Position numbers and translations under genes: made by a program
The notes under the pieces: model-generated
The model's input: only the letters and a program-made list of their open reading frames with translations
Told to the model about the DNA's origin: nothing
Databases searched by the model: none
From: Hyphomicrobiales bacterium
Lineage (GTDB): Bacteria; Pseudomonadota; Alphaproteobacteria; Rhizobiales; Phreatobacteraceae
NCBI GenBank assembly: GCA_017304475.1
Contig: JAFKKV010000028.1
Coordinates: 85,192-149,191 of the forward strand
DNA: 64,000 nucleotides
Direction of reading: 5' to 3'
Shown here: positions 9,367-17,888 of the stretch, in pieces
Position numbering within the stretch: the stretch's first letter is position 1
Layout: the number at the start of each line of letters is the position of its first letter

Positions 9367-10233
9367 TCATTTCGCATAGACCCTGATGTAATCGACGAAC
9401 ATATGCGAGGGGTTCGGCGTCTCGGTGATCGGCCAGCCGCTGCCGAGCGCGAGATTGACCAGCGGAAACAAGGGCTGGGCGAATTCGGGCGGCGTCTCGA
9501 TGCGCCAGAACGATTGCCCGTCGAGATAGAAGGTCGTCCAGCGCGGCTCGACCATGACGCCGAAGATGTGCCAGTCGGCCGAGAGGTCATACTCGAGCCG
9601 CATGACATGCGGCACGTGGCGGGTCGGATAGACCTTGTCCATCGACCAGACGTGGTAGACGCTGTGGAAGATCCTGGGATCGTGGCCGTAGAATTCCATC
9701 ACGTCGATTTCGACCGCATAGCGCGTGCGCTCCGTGCCCATCAGCCAGAAGGCCGGCCAGACGCCTTTGCCCGGCGGCAGCTTGGCGCGCATTTCGAAAT
9801 AGCCGTACATCTGGGCAAAGCCGTTGCCCTTCAGGTCGTTGGCGGCGAGCAGGCCGGACTCCCAGACACCCTCGGCATTCTTGGCGGCCTCGATCCTGAG
9901 CACGCCGTTTTCGACGGTGAAGGGAAAGCCCGGCCTCGGATCGACGAAACGGGCATCGCCGAAATCGCCGTTCCATGGCGTATGGGCGATCCAGCGGCTG
10001 CCCGGGCCCCATGGCGAGACGCTGAGACTGTCGAATTCCTCGGCGAAAGTCAGGGTATAGCCGGTCAGGTCCAGCGGCTCGGCGCTGTCGGCTTGCTGGG
10101 ACCAGCCGGTGAAGACACCAACCGTGATCACCGCGACGGCGAACAGCGCCGACCATCCCAGCGCCCGTCTGCGCCGGGCTCTCGCGGGCCTGGTCCAGGC
10201 GCGTGGCGGGAAGGGCCTTTCCCGGCCGGTCAT
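9367..10233 (-). CDS. Secreted or membrane-anchored GH16 glycoside hydrolase
   Basis: The 288 residues comprise a basic N-terminus with one hydrophobic segment (ALGWSALFAVAVITVGVF, near residues 26-43) and a family 16 catalytic domain. The GH16 catalytic motif E-x-D-x-x-E is present as EIDVMEFYG, with the first Glu as nucleophile and the last as acid/base. Family members cleave beta-1,3/1,4-glucans or related polymers. Inside an EPS locus the best parallel is rhizobial ExoK, which trims the nascent polymer. The start at 10233 (MTGRERPF) was chosen because longer forms run into the upstream GT2 gene. Confidence 0.88.
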   Translation of the reverse strand: MTGRERPFPPRAWTRPARARRRRALGWSALFAVAVITVGVFTGWSQQADSAEPLDLTGYTLTFAEEFDSLSVSPWGPGSRWIAHTPWNGDFGDARFVDPRPGFPFTVENGVLRIEAAKNAEGVWESGLLAANDLKGNGFAQMYGYFEMRAKLPPGKGVWPAFWLMGTERTRYAVEIDVMEFYGHDPRIFHSVYHVWSMDKVYPTRHVPHVMRLEYDLSADWHIFGVMVEPRWTTFYLDGQSFWRIETPPEFAQPLFPLVNLALGSGWPITETPNPSHMFVDYIRVYAK

Positions 10234-10300
10234 GGGCGAGACCACCGGGACGTGGTCGGGGGATGGTCGGCGCTGCCTGCCATGCGGCTCCTCCCGATAT

Positions 10301-11197
10301 TCACTCGAATTCCAGGATATTGCGCGGATGGAGCCGCCCGAGGCAGAGATCGCGCAGCGCCAGCGCATTGCCGTAGAGCCGGCCTTTGCGATCGATCCAG
10401 GGTTCCGGCCTGACGGTTCCCGCGATATTCGCCGCGACATTGCGGGCCGCCTGGATCAGGGCCCGGTCTGGCCGCATCGTACGCTTTTTCAGGAGATGCC
10501 AGGGATTGGCGATCTGCGAATAGCCGAACCGGAGACCCGAGGATCGGCCTCTCTTCGAACCGAGATGGACGCCGCGCATGGTCGCGCTGCCGACGATCCG
10601 GCCGTAGGCCGCCATCCGGCGGCTGAGGTCGACATCCTCAAGCCAGGCATAGAGCGGCAGGTCTTCGTCGAAGCGGATGCCGTGGGCATGGATGACCCTC
10701 AGCCGCACCGTCATGTTGCAGCCATAGCCGTTATAGAGCGGCTGCGGCGGGCGATCGGCGCCCTGGTCGCCGGCGCGGCCGATGATCGCGCGGGCGTCCT
10801 CCGGGCTCAGCCCCGGACCGGTGGCGCCGTCGGCGAGCACCAGGCCCGAGGCCACGACGATATCGTCGCCGGCGTCGAACAGCGCCTCGACCTCGGCCAG
10901 ATAGCTCGGCAATGGGAAGAAGTCGTCGTCGAAGAAGATGAGCAGGCCGTCGGCGGTTTCGGGCAAGGCGCCGAGGATCGCGTTGCGCTGATGGCAGGTG
11001 CCCCGGGACGACCGGACCACGGTGATCGGGAGCGGCAGGCGGGCGGCGGCCTCGGCGTCGAAATCGTCGGGGGCGGCAGGGCAGACGAAGACATGATCCG
11101 GGCTGCGGGTCTGCCGGGCCAGCTCCTTGAGCGTCTCGGTCAGGACCTCGCGGCGCCCCGATGTCGCGATCCCGATGAAGATGGGCCGGTCGGTCAT
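10301..11197 (-). CDS. GT2-family glycosyltransferase
   Basis: This is a GT-A family 2 enzyme of 298 residues. It begins FIGIATSGRREVLTETLKEL, has the metal-binding IFFDDDFFPLPSYL near residue 90 and the acidic catalytic sequence WLEDVDLSRRM. There is no membrane anchor. It is the first gene of the leftward trio with the GH16 enzyme and a GT4. The sugar donor is unknown. Confidence 0.87.
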   Translation of the reverse strand: MTDRPIFIGIATSGRREVLTETLKELARQTRSPDHVFVCPAAPDDFDAEAAARLPLPITVVRSSRGTCHQRNAILGALPETADGLLIFFDDDFFPLPSYLAEVEALFDAGDDIVVASGLVLADGATGPGLSPEDARAIIGRAGDQGADRPPQPLYNGYGCNMTVRLRVIHAHGIRFDEDLPLYAWLEDVDLSRRMAAYGRIVGSATMRGVHLGSKRGRSSGLRFGYSQIANPWHLLKKRTMRPDRALIQAARNVAANIAGTVRPEPWIDRKGRLYGNALALRDLCLGRLHPRNILEFE

Positions 11198-11799
11198 GTC
11201 AGGGTCTCCCGACGCCGTGGCGGCAAAGGGCGCGAAACCGGGCCCGCTGCCAGCCTCGGTCGACGATCGCCTGACGAGTTTGCCGGGTGAAAATGGCGGG
11301 AACGAGGGATGCGACGGTCATGGTCGAGACACTCGTGTCGATCAACGCAGCCGCTGACCTGGTGACGCCTGAAAGATCTCCGGCGCGATCGCGGCCGGAC
11401 GGGCTGCACTGAATGACTGCCCAGCCGCGATCGGGGCTTTTCGGCTTGCGCGCCGGGCCCGGCATGACGGTGCCGCTCGACCGGAGGCGAAGCATAATCC
11501 GTGCCGCACGAACCGGGTTCAGCCCGCGGCGGCCGCATGCTTTACTTCGGTCGCGAGGCCACCCACCTGATCCACCGGCGCCGCCTCGGCGGCCCGACCC
11601 GGCCCGGCGCGTCGGTCGCCGCGCGGAGGCGCGCCGGCCCTGTGATCAGTGCATCGTCGGGGCGGCCTGTGCGGCACGATGTTTGCTGGGCAAGCGAGGG
11701 GATGACCGTTCGATCCTATCGATCAGGAGGACGCGACGTGCAGCATCCGCACAAGACCGCGCAGATCAGCAATCGACCCGGCATCGGGGATCCGGCGCC
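11198..11799. other. Divergent intergenic region without convincing gene
   Basis: About 600 bp lie between the leftward GT2 and the rightward flippase. Short ORFs exist on both strands but have arginine/proline-rich translations typical of GC-frame shadows and no family-like sequence. The flippase ribosome-binding site (GGGGAT) is at the right end. The region presumably holds the promoters of both operons, but I could not place them. Confidence 0.45.
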
Positions 11800-13098
11800 G
11801 TGACGGTGGAGGCGGGCCCGCGCCCCGAGGCCAAACGGCCAAGCCTCGCCGAGAACATCGTCTCGCTCGGCGCGCTGCAGCTGTCGTCCTATCTGCTGCC
11901 GGTGGCGATCGCCGCCTATACCACACGGGTGCTGGGCATCGAGGCCTGGGGCCGCGTGGCGCTGGTGCAACTGGTGCTCGGCTATTTCACGCTTGTCATC
12001 GGCTGGGGATTTTCGTGGAGCGCCACGCGCAAGATCGCGGCGCTGCACGACGACCAGGCGGAGATCTCCAGGGTCGCCGTCGCCACCATGGCCGGGCAGG
12101 CCATGCTCGCCGCCGCCATGGCGCTCGTGCTGGTGATCCTGGTGCTGTCGGTGCCGTTTTTTGCGCGCGACGCGGCCTTCTATCTCTGGGGCATCGGCGT
12201 GCTGCTCGGCGCGGCGGTCTTTCCGACCTGGCTGCTGACCGGCCTGGAGCGCATGCGCGACTTCTCGATCATCCAGATCTCCGCCCGCTTCGTCACGCTG
12301 GGGCTCGTCGTGGTGCTGGTCCACAAGCCCTCCGACGCTCCCTTGATGATCGCCGCCAATGCCATTGCCGGAATTTGCGCCGGTGCGGCGACCCTTTTCT
12401 GGCTCAGGCGCAGCGCCTTGCTGGCCTGGCGGCGGCCGACGCTCCTTCAAATCCGGGGCGAACTGCGCGATGGCGGCACGATCTTTGCGTCGACTACGGC
12501 GATCGGCCTCTATGTCAATCTGACGCCGATCATCCTGGGAGCGCTGATGGGACCTGCCGCCACCGGATATTTCGTTCTGGCCGACCGCATCCGCCAGGCC
12601 GCGCAATCGGTGCTGGCGCCGGTGTCCAATGCGTTGTTTCCGCGCATCAGCCGGCTGGTCGCGACCGATCCGCTGCTCGCCCGCTCCATGCTGCGGCGCT
12701 CGGGCGCCGCCATTTTCGGCGTTTCCGCGCTGATCAGCGCGGCACTGTTCGTCGGAGCCGATCACCTGGTGACGCTTGTCGGCGGCCCGGCCTTCCTGCC
12801 GGCGGGCCGGGTGCTCTGCTGGCTCGCCATGCTGCCCGTGGTCATGTCTTTTTCCACCTTTTTCGGCTTGCAGGTGCTGCTGCCGAACCAGAAGAACAAG
12901 GTCTTCAACATCATTCTGGGTGCGGCGGGCGCTTTGAGCCTGATGATCATCGTGCCCCTGATCGCATGGAAGGGGACCGAGGGCGCCGCGATTTCGCTCT
13001 GCATCACGGAAGCCTTCGTTTCCGCCGCCATGACCGCTTATCTCGTCCGGTCAGGGTTCTTTACCGGGAAATGGAGCCGCCCGCCGCCGGCGCAATAG
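11800..13098 (+). CDS. Wzx-like oligosaccharide flippase (MOP/PST family)
   Basis: This 432-residue membrane protein has about twelve hydrophobic segments. The polysaccharide transporter signature is at the N-terminus: NIVSLGALQLSSYLLPVAIA followed by YTTRVLGIEAWG. It should flip undecaprenyl-linked repeat units across the inner membrane for the Wzy-like polymerase. The GTG at 11800 is placed behind GGGGAT; another GTG at 11806 is possible. The open frame upstream to 11413 is arginine-rich and not part of the protein. The rml genes follow after 284 bp. Confidence 0.87.
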   Translation: MTVEAGPRPEAKRPSLAENIVSLGALQLSSYLLPVAIAAYTTRVLGIEAWGRVALVQLVLGYFTLVIGWGFSWSATRKIAALHDDQAEISRVAVATMAGQAMLAAAMALVLVILVLSVPFFARDAAFYLWGIGVLLGAAVFPTWLLTGLERMRDFSIIQISARFVTLGLVVVLVHKPSDAPLMIAANAIAGICAGAATLFWLRRSALLAWRRPTLLQIRGELRDGGTIFASTTAIGLYVNLTPIILGALMGPAATGYFVLADRIRQAAQSVLAPVSNALFPRISRLVATDPLLARSMLRRSGAAIFGVSALISAALFVGADHLVTLVGGPAFLPAGRVLCWLAMLPVVMSFSTFFGLQVLLPNQKNKVFNIILGAAGALSLMIIVPLIAWKGTEGAAISLCITEAFVSAAMTAYLVRSGFFTGKWSRPPPAQ

Positions 13099-13382
13099 AC
13101 CCGGACGGGCTCTGTCATCCGGGGCGAGCATTTTTCGGGCCGTGCAGCCTCCGTCGATCGACAACCCGAGGACCGCAGGTCATGCGCGCAGAAGGGCACG
13201 AGCAGCGCATCAGGCCGGCCCCGGTCATGCCAGCATGGTCCGCGGGCAGGGCCGGCATGGTTCCCTCGAGGCCAGTCCGGTCGAGAATCTCTATGGTCTA
13301 TTTCCGTGTCATGGGTATCAACAGCCATTCCTGCCTGCGCCGCCCGGGCGGCCGCAGACATGAGGACATCAGGGGATCGTCG

Positions 13383-13961
13383 ATGGACATTCAGACACTG
13401 GCCATTCCGGAGGTCGTTCTCGTCAGGCCGCGGCGGCACGCCGATCCCCGGGGCTTTTTCTCGGAGGTTTTCGTCGACCGGCTGTTCCGGGCCGAGGTCG
13501 CCGACGTCGTCTTCGTTCAGGACAACCACTCCCTGTCCCGCGACAAGGGGGTCATTCGCGGCCTGCATTTCCAGCTTTCGCCGCATGTCCAGGGCAAGCT
13601 GGTGCGCTGCACCAGGGGCAGGATCCTCGATGTCGCCGTGGACATCAGGACGGGCTCGCCGACCTTCGGCCGGCATGTCGCGGTCGAATTGTCGGCCGAG
13701 AACGGCAGCCAGCTCTGGGTTCCCGGCGGGTTCGCCCATGGGTTCTGCACGCTCGAAACCGATACCGAGGTGCTCTACAAGGTCACGGAATATTACGCCC
13801 CGGAATGCGACCGTGGTCTGGCCTATGACGATCCCACGCTCGGGATCGCCTGGCCGGACCTGGATCATCCGCCGATCCTGTCGGCGCGCGACCGGCACCA
13901 TCCAAGGCTCGCCGATCTCGGCGACGTCTTCGGTTATGACGGACCGCCGGCGGGATCGTGA
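13383..13961 (+). CDS. rfbC: dTDP-4-dehydrorhamnose 3,5-epimerase
   Basis: The enzyme epimerises dTDP-4-keto-6-deoxyglucose at C3 and C5, the third step to dTDP-L-rhamnose. The cupin core shows RGFFSEVF, QDNHSLSRDKGVIRGLHFQ, KLVRCTRGRILDVAVDIR and WVPGGFAHGF, and its catalytic His is in GLHFQ. The 192 residues match the family. The ATG at 13383 has AGGGGA ten bases upstream. It is the first gene of rmlC-B-D-A. Confidence 0.95.
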   Translation: MDIQTLAIPEVVLVRPRRHADPRGFFSEVFVDRLFRAEVADVVFVQDNHSLSRDKGVIRGLHFQLSPHVQGKLVRCTRGRILDVAVDIRTGSPTFGRHVAVELSAENGSQLWVPGGFAHGFCTLETDTEVLYKVTEYYAPECDRGLAYDDPTLGIAWPDLDHPPILSARDRHHPRLADLGDVFGYDGPPAGS

Positions 13962-13975
13962 GGGAGAGTTGGACT

Positions 13976-15028
13976 ATGCGGGTTCTCGTTACCGGCGGCG
14001 CCGGCTTCATCGGATCGGCGGTTTGCCGGCACCTCGTCAACGATCTCGGCGTGTCCGTCGTCAATGTCGACAAGCTGACCTATGCGGCCAATCTCGCTTC
14101 GCTCGAAACGGTGGCCGCAGATCCCCGCTACGCCTTCGAGCGGCTCGATATCTGTGACCGCGACGGGCTGGATCGGGTGTTCCGCGCCCATGCCCCCGAT
14201 GCCGTCATGCATCTGGCCGCCGAAAGCCATGTCGACCGCTCGATTTCCGGCGCGCGGGTCTTTGTCGACACCAATATCGTCGGCACCTTCACCTTGCTGG
14301 AGGCGACGCGGGCCTATCTCGCCAAGGCGTCGCCAGAGCAGCGCGCGGCCTTCCGCTTCCTGCATGTCTCGACCGACGAGGTCTATGGTTCGCTCGGCGC
14401 CGACGGCCTGTTCTGCGAGGACACGCCCTATGATCCGAGCTCGCCCTATTCGGCCAGCAAGGCGGCCTCCGACCATCTGGCGCTCGCCTGGCACCGCACC
14501 TATGGCCTGCCTGTCGTCGTGTCGAACTGCTCGAACAATTACGGGCCCTATCATTTCCCGGAAAAGCTCATTCCGCTGATCATCCTCAACGCGATCGAGG
14601 CGAAACCTCTGCCGGTCTATGGCGCCGGCCTGAACATCCGCGACTGGCTCTATGTCGACGATCACGCGCGCGCCCTGTTCCAGGTCCTGACGCGCGGCCG
14701 GCCGGGCCAGAAATACAATATTGGCGGGCGCAACGAGATCAGGAACATCGATGTCGTCCGCCAGATCTGCGCGATCATGGACCAGATGATGCCGAAGGCC
14801 TTTCCCCATGCCGATCTCATCACCTTCGTCGAGGATCGGCCGGGCCACGATCTCCGATATGCGATCGATGCGACGAAGAGCGAGGCGGAGCTCGGCTGGC
14901 GCGCCGAGGAGACTTTCGAGACCGGCCTGGCCAAGACCGTGCGCTGGTATCTCGACCGGCGCGACTGGTGGGAACCGCTGAGGCGCGACGCCTATGGCGG
15001 CGAGCGGCTCGGCCTGGTGAAGAGCTGA
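13976..15028 (+). CDS. rfbB: dTDP-glucose 4,6-dehydratase
   Basis: This extended SDR enzyme converts dTDP-glucose to dTDP-4-keto-6-deoxyglucose with bound NAD. It has the Rossmann motif GGAGFIGS, STDEVYG and the catalytic YSASKAASDH (Tyr-x3-Lys), then SNCSNNYGPYHFPEKLIP. The ATG at 13976 follows GGGAGAG, while the GTG at 13958 overlaps the rfbC stop and has no such site. The length is 350 residues. It lies 14 bp behind rfbC and 12 bp before rfbD. Confidence 0.95.
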   Translation: MRVLVTGGAGFIGSAVCRHLVNDLGVSVVNVDKLTYAANLASLETVAADPRYAFERLDICDRDGLDRVFRAHAPDAVMHLAAESHVDRSISGARVFVDTNIVGTFTLLEATRAYLAKASPEQRAAFRFLHVSTDEVYGSLGADGLFCEDTPYDPSSPYSASKAASDHLALAWHRTYGLPVVVSNCSNNYGPYHFPEKLIPLIILNAIEAKPLPVYGAGLNIRDWLYVDDHARALFQVLTRGRPGQKYNIGGRNEIRNIDVVRQICAIMDQMMPKAFPHADLITFVEDRPGHDLRYAIDATKSEAELGWRAEETFETGLAKTVRWYLDRRDWWEPLRRDAYGGERLGLVKS

Positions 15029-15040
15029 AGGCTCCACGTC

Positions 15041-15961
15041 ATGCATATTCTGGTGATCGGCCGGCAAGGGCAGGTGGCGCGTTCGCTGATCGAACGCGCG
15101 GAGACGCGCGGTGGCATCGTGCTGACCGCGCTCGGCCGCCCGGAACTCGACCTGTCACGGCCGGACCGCCTGGACGACCTGCTGCGACGGCATGGCCCGG
15201 ATGTGGTGATCAATCCAGCGGCCTATACCGCGGTCGACAGGGCCGAGACTGACAGCGCCGCCGCCTTCGCGGTGAACCGCGACGGCGCGCGGGCGGTGGC
15301 CGAGGCCGCTGGGCGCCTTGGCGTGCCGGTCATTCACCTGTCGACCGATTACGTCTTCGACGGCGCGGGCGAAGGAGCCTATCGCGAAGACGATCCGGTC
15401 GGTCCGCGAAGCGTCTATGGCCGGTCCAAGCTTGCCGGCGAGCAAGCGGTCGCCGAAGCCAATGCCAAGCATCTGATCATCCGCACGGCCTGGGTCTATT
15501 CGCCGTTCGGGGCCAATTTCGCCAGGACCATGCTGCGGCTCGGCCGCGAGCGGCCCTCGCTCGGGGTGGTCGACGATCAATGGGGATCGCCGACCTATGC
15601 ACCCGATCTCGCCGACGCCTTGCTGGCGCTGGCGCCGAGGCTGGCGGGGCCGGCCTGGTGCGACGATTTCGCCGGCATCTATCACCTCGCGGGGGCACCG
15701 GCCATGACCTGGTGCGCTTTTGCCCGGGAGATCTTCGCCGTCTCGGCACGTCACGGTGGTCCAGCGGTGCCGGTCCAGGCAATCGGCACGGCGGATTATC
15801 CGACCGCGGCCGTGCGGCCGGCCAATTCACGGCTCGATTGCAGCAGGATCGAGCACCGCTTCGGCCTTCGCCTGCCGGAGGTCCGGGACGCGCTCGAACG
15901 CTGCGTTCCGCGGATCCTCGCAGCCAACCCGGCCAACACCACGATCGGAGCCACGCGATGA
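15041..15961 (+). CDS. rfbD: dTDP-4-dehydrorhamnose reductase
   Basis: This is the last enzyme of dTDP-L-rhamnose synthesis and reduces the 4-keto group with NAD(P)H. It has the nucleotide-binding start ILVIGRQGQVA, STDYVFDG and the catalytic Tyr/Lys in SVYGRSKLAGE. RPANSRLDCSR near the C-terminus is typical of RmlD. The 306 residues match the family. Its stop overlaps the rfbA ATG by four bases. Confidence 0.95.
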   Translation: MHILVIGRQGQVARSLIERAETRGGIVLTALGRPELDLSRPDRLDDLLRRHGPDVVINPAAYTAVDRAETDSAAAFAVNRDGARAVAEAAGRLGVPVIHLSTDYVFDGAGEGAYREDDPVGPRSVYGRSKLAGEQAVAEANAKHLIIRTAWVYSPFGANFARTMLRLGRERPSLGVVDDQWGSPTYAPDLADALLALAPRLAGPAWCDDFAGIYHLAGAPAMTWCAFAREIFAVSARHGGPAVPVQAIGTADYPTAAVRPANSRLDCSRIEHRFGLRLPEVRDALERCVPRILAANPANTTIGATR

Positions 15962-16824
15962 AGGGTATCATTCTGGCCGGCGGCAGCGGCACGCGCCTGC
16001 ACCCGATGACCATGGTGTCGTCGAAACAGCTCTTGCCGGTCTACGACAAGCCGATGATCTATTATCCCCTGTCGACGCTCATGCTGGCCGGCATTCGGGA
16101 GATCCTGATCATTTCGACGCCGCAGGACCTGCCGGCCTTCCGCAGCCTGCTGGGCGACGGCCGGCGCTGGGGCCTGGAGATCTCCTATGCCGAGCAGCCG
16201 CGCCCCGAGGGCCTGGCGCAGGCCTTCATCATCGGCGCGGATTTCGTGCGTGGCGGGCCTTCGGCGCTGATCCTCGGCGACAACATCTATTACGGCCACG
16301 GCCTGCCGGTCATCCTGACCGAGGCGGCGAGGCTGACGGCGGGCGCGACCGTCTTCGCCTATCATGTCACCGATCCCGAGCGTTACGGGGTCGTCGCCTT
16401 CGACGCGGCGGGAAGGGCCCTGTCGATCGAGGAGAAGCCGGTAAGGCCCCGTTCGAACTGGGCGGTGACCGGGCTCTATTTCTACGACGCCGAGGTGGTC
16501 GAGATCGCCCGCTCGATCAAGCCCTCCGCGCGCGGCGAACTCGAAATCACCGACGTCAACAGCGCCTATCTGAGCCGTGGCGACCTGCGTGTCGAACGCC
16601 TCGGCCGCGGCTTCGCCTGGCTCGATACCGGCACGCCGGACAGCCTGCTCGAAGCCGGCGAATTTGTCCGCGCCCTGACCAAGCGCCAGGGCTTTCGCAT
16701 TTGCTGTCCTGAGGAGATCGCATTCCAGCTCGGCTACATCACCCGGGACGAATTCGCGGCTCTCGGCGAGGCCTTGTCGAAAAGCGATTACGGCAAATAC
16801 CTGCTGGCGCTGAGCGGGTCATAG
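15958..16824 (+). CDS. rfbA: Glucose-1-phosphate thymidylyltransferase
   Basis: It makes dTDP-glucose from dTTP and glucose-1-phosphate, the first step of the rhamnose pathway. The signature is ILAGGSGTRLHPMT, followed by KQLLPVYDKPMIYYPLSTLM, ILGDNIYYGHGL and FAWLDTGTPDSL. The 288 residues match RmlA. The ATG overlaps the rfbD stop, and the open frame upstream is not used. It is the final gene of the locus on this strand; no clear hairpin terminator was seen behind it. Confidence 0.95.
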   Translation: MKGIILAGGSGTRLHPMTMVSSKQLLPVYDKPMIYYPLSTLMLAGIREILIISTPQDLPAFRSLLGDGRRWGLEISYAEQPRPEGLAQAFIIGADFVRGGPSALILGDNIYYGHGLPVILTEAARLTAGATVFAYHVTDPERYGVVAFDAAGRALSIEEKPVRPRSNWAVTGLYFYDAEVVEIARSIKPSARGELEITDVNSAYLSRGDLRVERLGRGFAWLDTGTPDSLLEAGEFVRALTKRQGFRICCPEEIAFQLGYITRDEFAALGEALSKSDYGKYLLALSGS

Positions 16825-16927
16825 GCGGGCAAGGCTGAGCGGGTCTTCGGAGCGGAGCGCCGCGATTTTTCGGCTGTGCGACCGCAAAGAAGACGGTCCA
16901 CTCCGCTTCATCGGAGAAAGAGCCTGT

Positions 16928-17773
16928 TCAGCTGGCCTTGTCGCGGCTGATCGTCTGGATCTTCTCCCAGATCTTTCCTGGCTCGGGAATGTCGAGGTGG
17001 AAAATCGTATCGAGTGTGTCGGCAAGATGATCCGCACTCGTGATGCTCTGTTCGCCGACGCCATCTGCCGTCACGCTGCGCAGGCAATCGTTCTTCAGGG
17101 CGAGATAACCATCCGCGGTGTGCCGGAGGATCGCCAGTGCGTTTGTGAACGGCGAGCCGGGATCCTGTGTCAGCCAGCCGAGCGTAGTGGCTATGGCGGC
17201 CTCGTCGCTGTGATCGGGCCGGAAATCGAAGCTGCGCGCAAGGCCATGCTGATGGTTGTTGAAGCGCAGCCAGCCGTCATCCGCCGGCATGATCGAAAAA
17301 TCGAAACCGCGCTGGCTGATGGGCCCGACGGCAAGCGGTACCGGTTCGACGATGCCGTCCGCCAGGCCGACCTCGGCAAGGTATGGGCGGTCGAGATCGA
17401 TACGCAGCGTCAGATGGTTGCCGACGGCGATGTCGCCCATCACTTCACGATCGACGCCACCGCACAGGCGGGTTACGCGGAAGCCGAGCGCGGCGAGTGC
17501 CGCGCCGAACAGACCGTTCATCTCGTAGCACCAGCCGCCGCGCTTGCCCTCCACCATCTTCGCGAAGGCGGCGGCCGGGGCGATCGAGGACGGCCATCCC
17601 ATGAAAGCATCCAGCGCCTCCCAGGTGAAGGCCATGAGATGGGCGCGGTGAAGTTCCGACAGGCTGTCGATACTGAGAGAAACCGGCCGGCCGACCCCGA
17701 TCCTGGCGAGATAGGCGTCCAGTTGGCCTGATGTCAGGGTCATTCCACTTTCGCTCGAGGAGGCGTGCGTCAT
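16928..17773 (-). CDS. nat: Arylamine N-acetyltransferase-like protein with Cys-His-Glu triad
   Basis: The 281 residues fit the NAT family, which transfers acetyl from acetyl-CoA to arylamines, hydrazines or related compounds through an active-site cysteine. The cysteine motif RGGWCYEMN places Cys82, and GNHLTL places His120. The position of the third triad residue, normally Asp in Y-x-V-D-V-G, reads YLAEVG, so it is Glu134. The Cys-to-His distance of 38 residues equals that of enteric NAT. The gene is last in the tetR-GT1-nat order and starts 115 bp behind the glycosyltransferase, with AAGGAAAT ahead of the ATG. Its substrate is unknown, and the context suggests modification of a xenobiotic or antibiotic. 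Confidence 0.88.
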   Translation of the reverse strand: MTHASSSESGMTLTSGQLDAYLARIGVGRPVSLSIDSLSELHRAHLMAFTWEALDAFMGWPSSIAPAAAFAKMVEGKRGGWCYEMNGLFGAALAALGFRVTRLCGGVDREVMGDIAVGNHLTLRIDLDRPYLAEVGLADGIVEPVPLAVGPISQRGFDFSIMPADDGWLRFNNHQHGLARSFDFRPDHSDEAAIATTLGWLTQDPGSPFTNALAILRHTADGYLALKNDCLRSVTADGVGEQSITSADHLADTLDTIFHLDIPEPGKIWEKIQTISRDKAS

Positions 17774-17888
17774 CCCTGGATTTCCTTTCGCGGGACCGTT
17801 TTCGAGGTTTCCGATGCCGTGTTTCAGGAGGCCCGTTGCCCGATCGCGGTGCAGGGTGCGTTAGATCGGCCCGATCAGCGGGTGCCGA

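Noticed and set aside
11299..11323. GGAAC in the gap before the flippase as an EcfG promoter
   Set aside because: The bases 16-17 downstream (ATGG) do not match the -10, and no gene starts nearby.
11501..11803. Rightward 100-codon frame before the flippase
   Set aside because: It has no family-like sequence and no ribosome site, and it ends at the flippase start.
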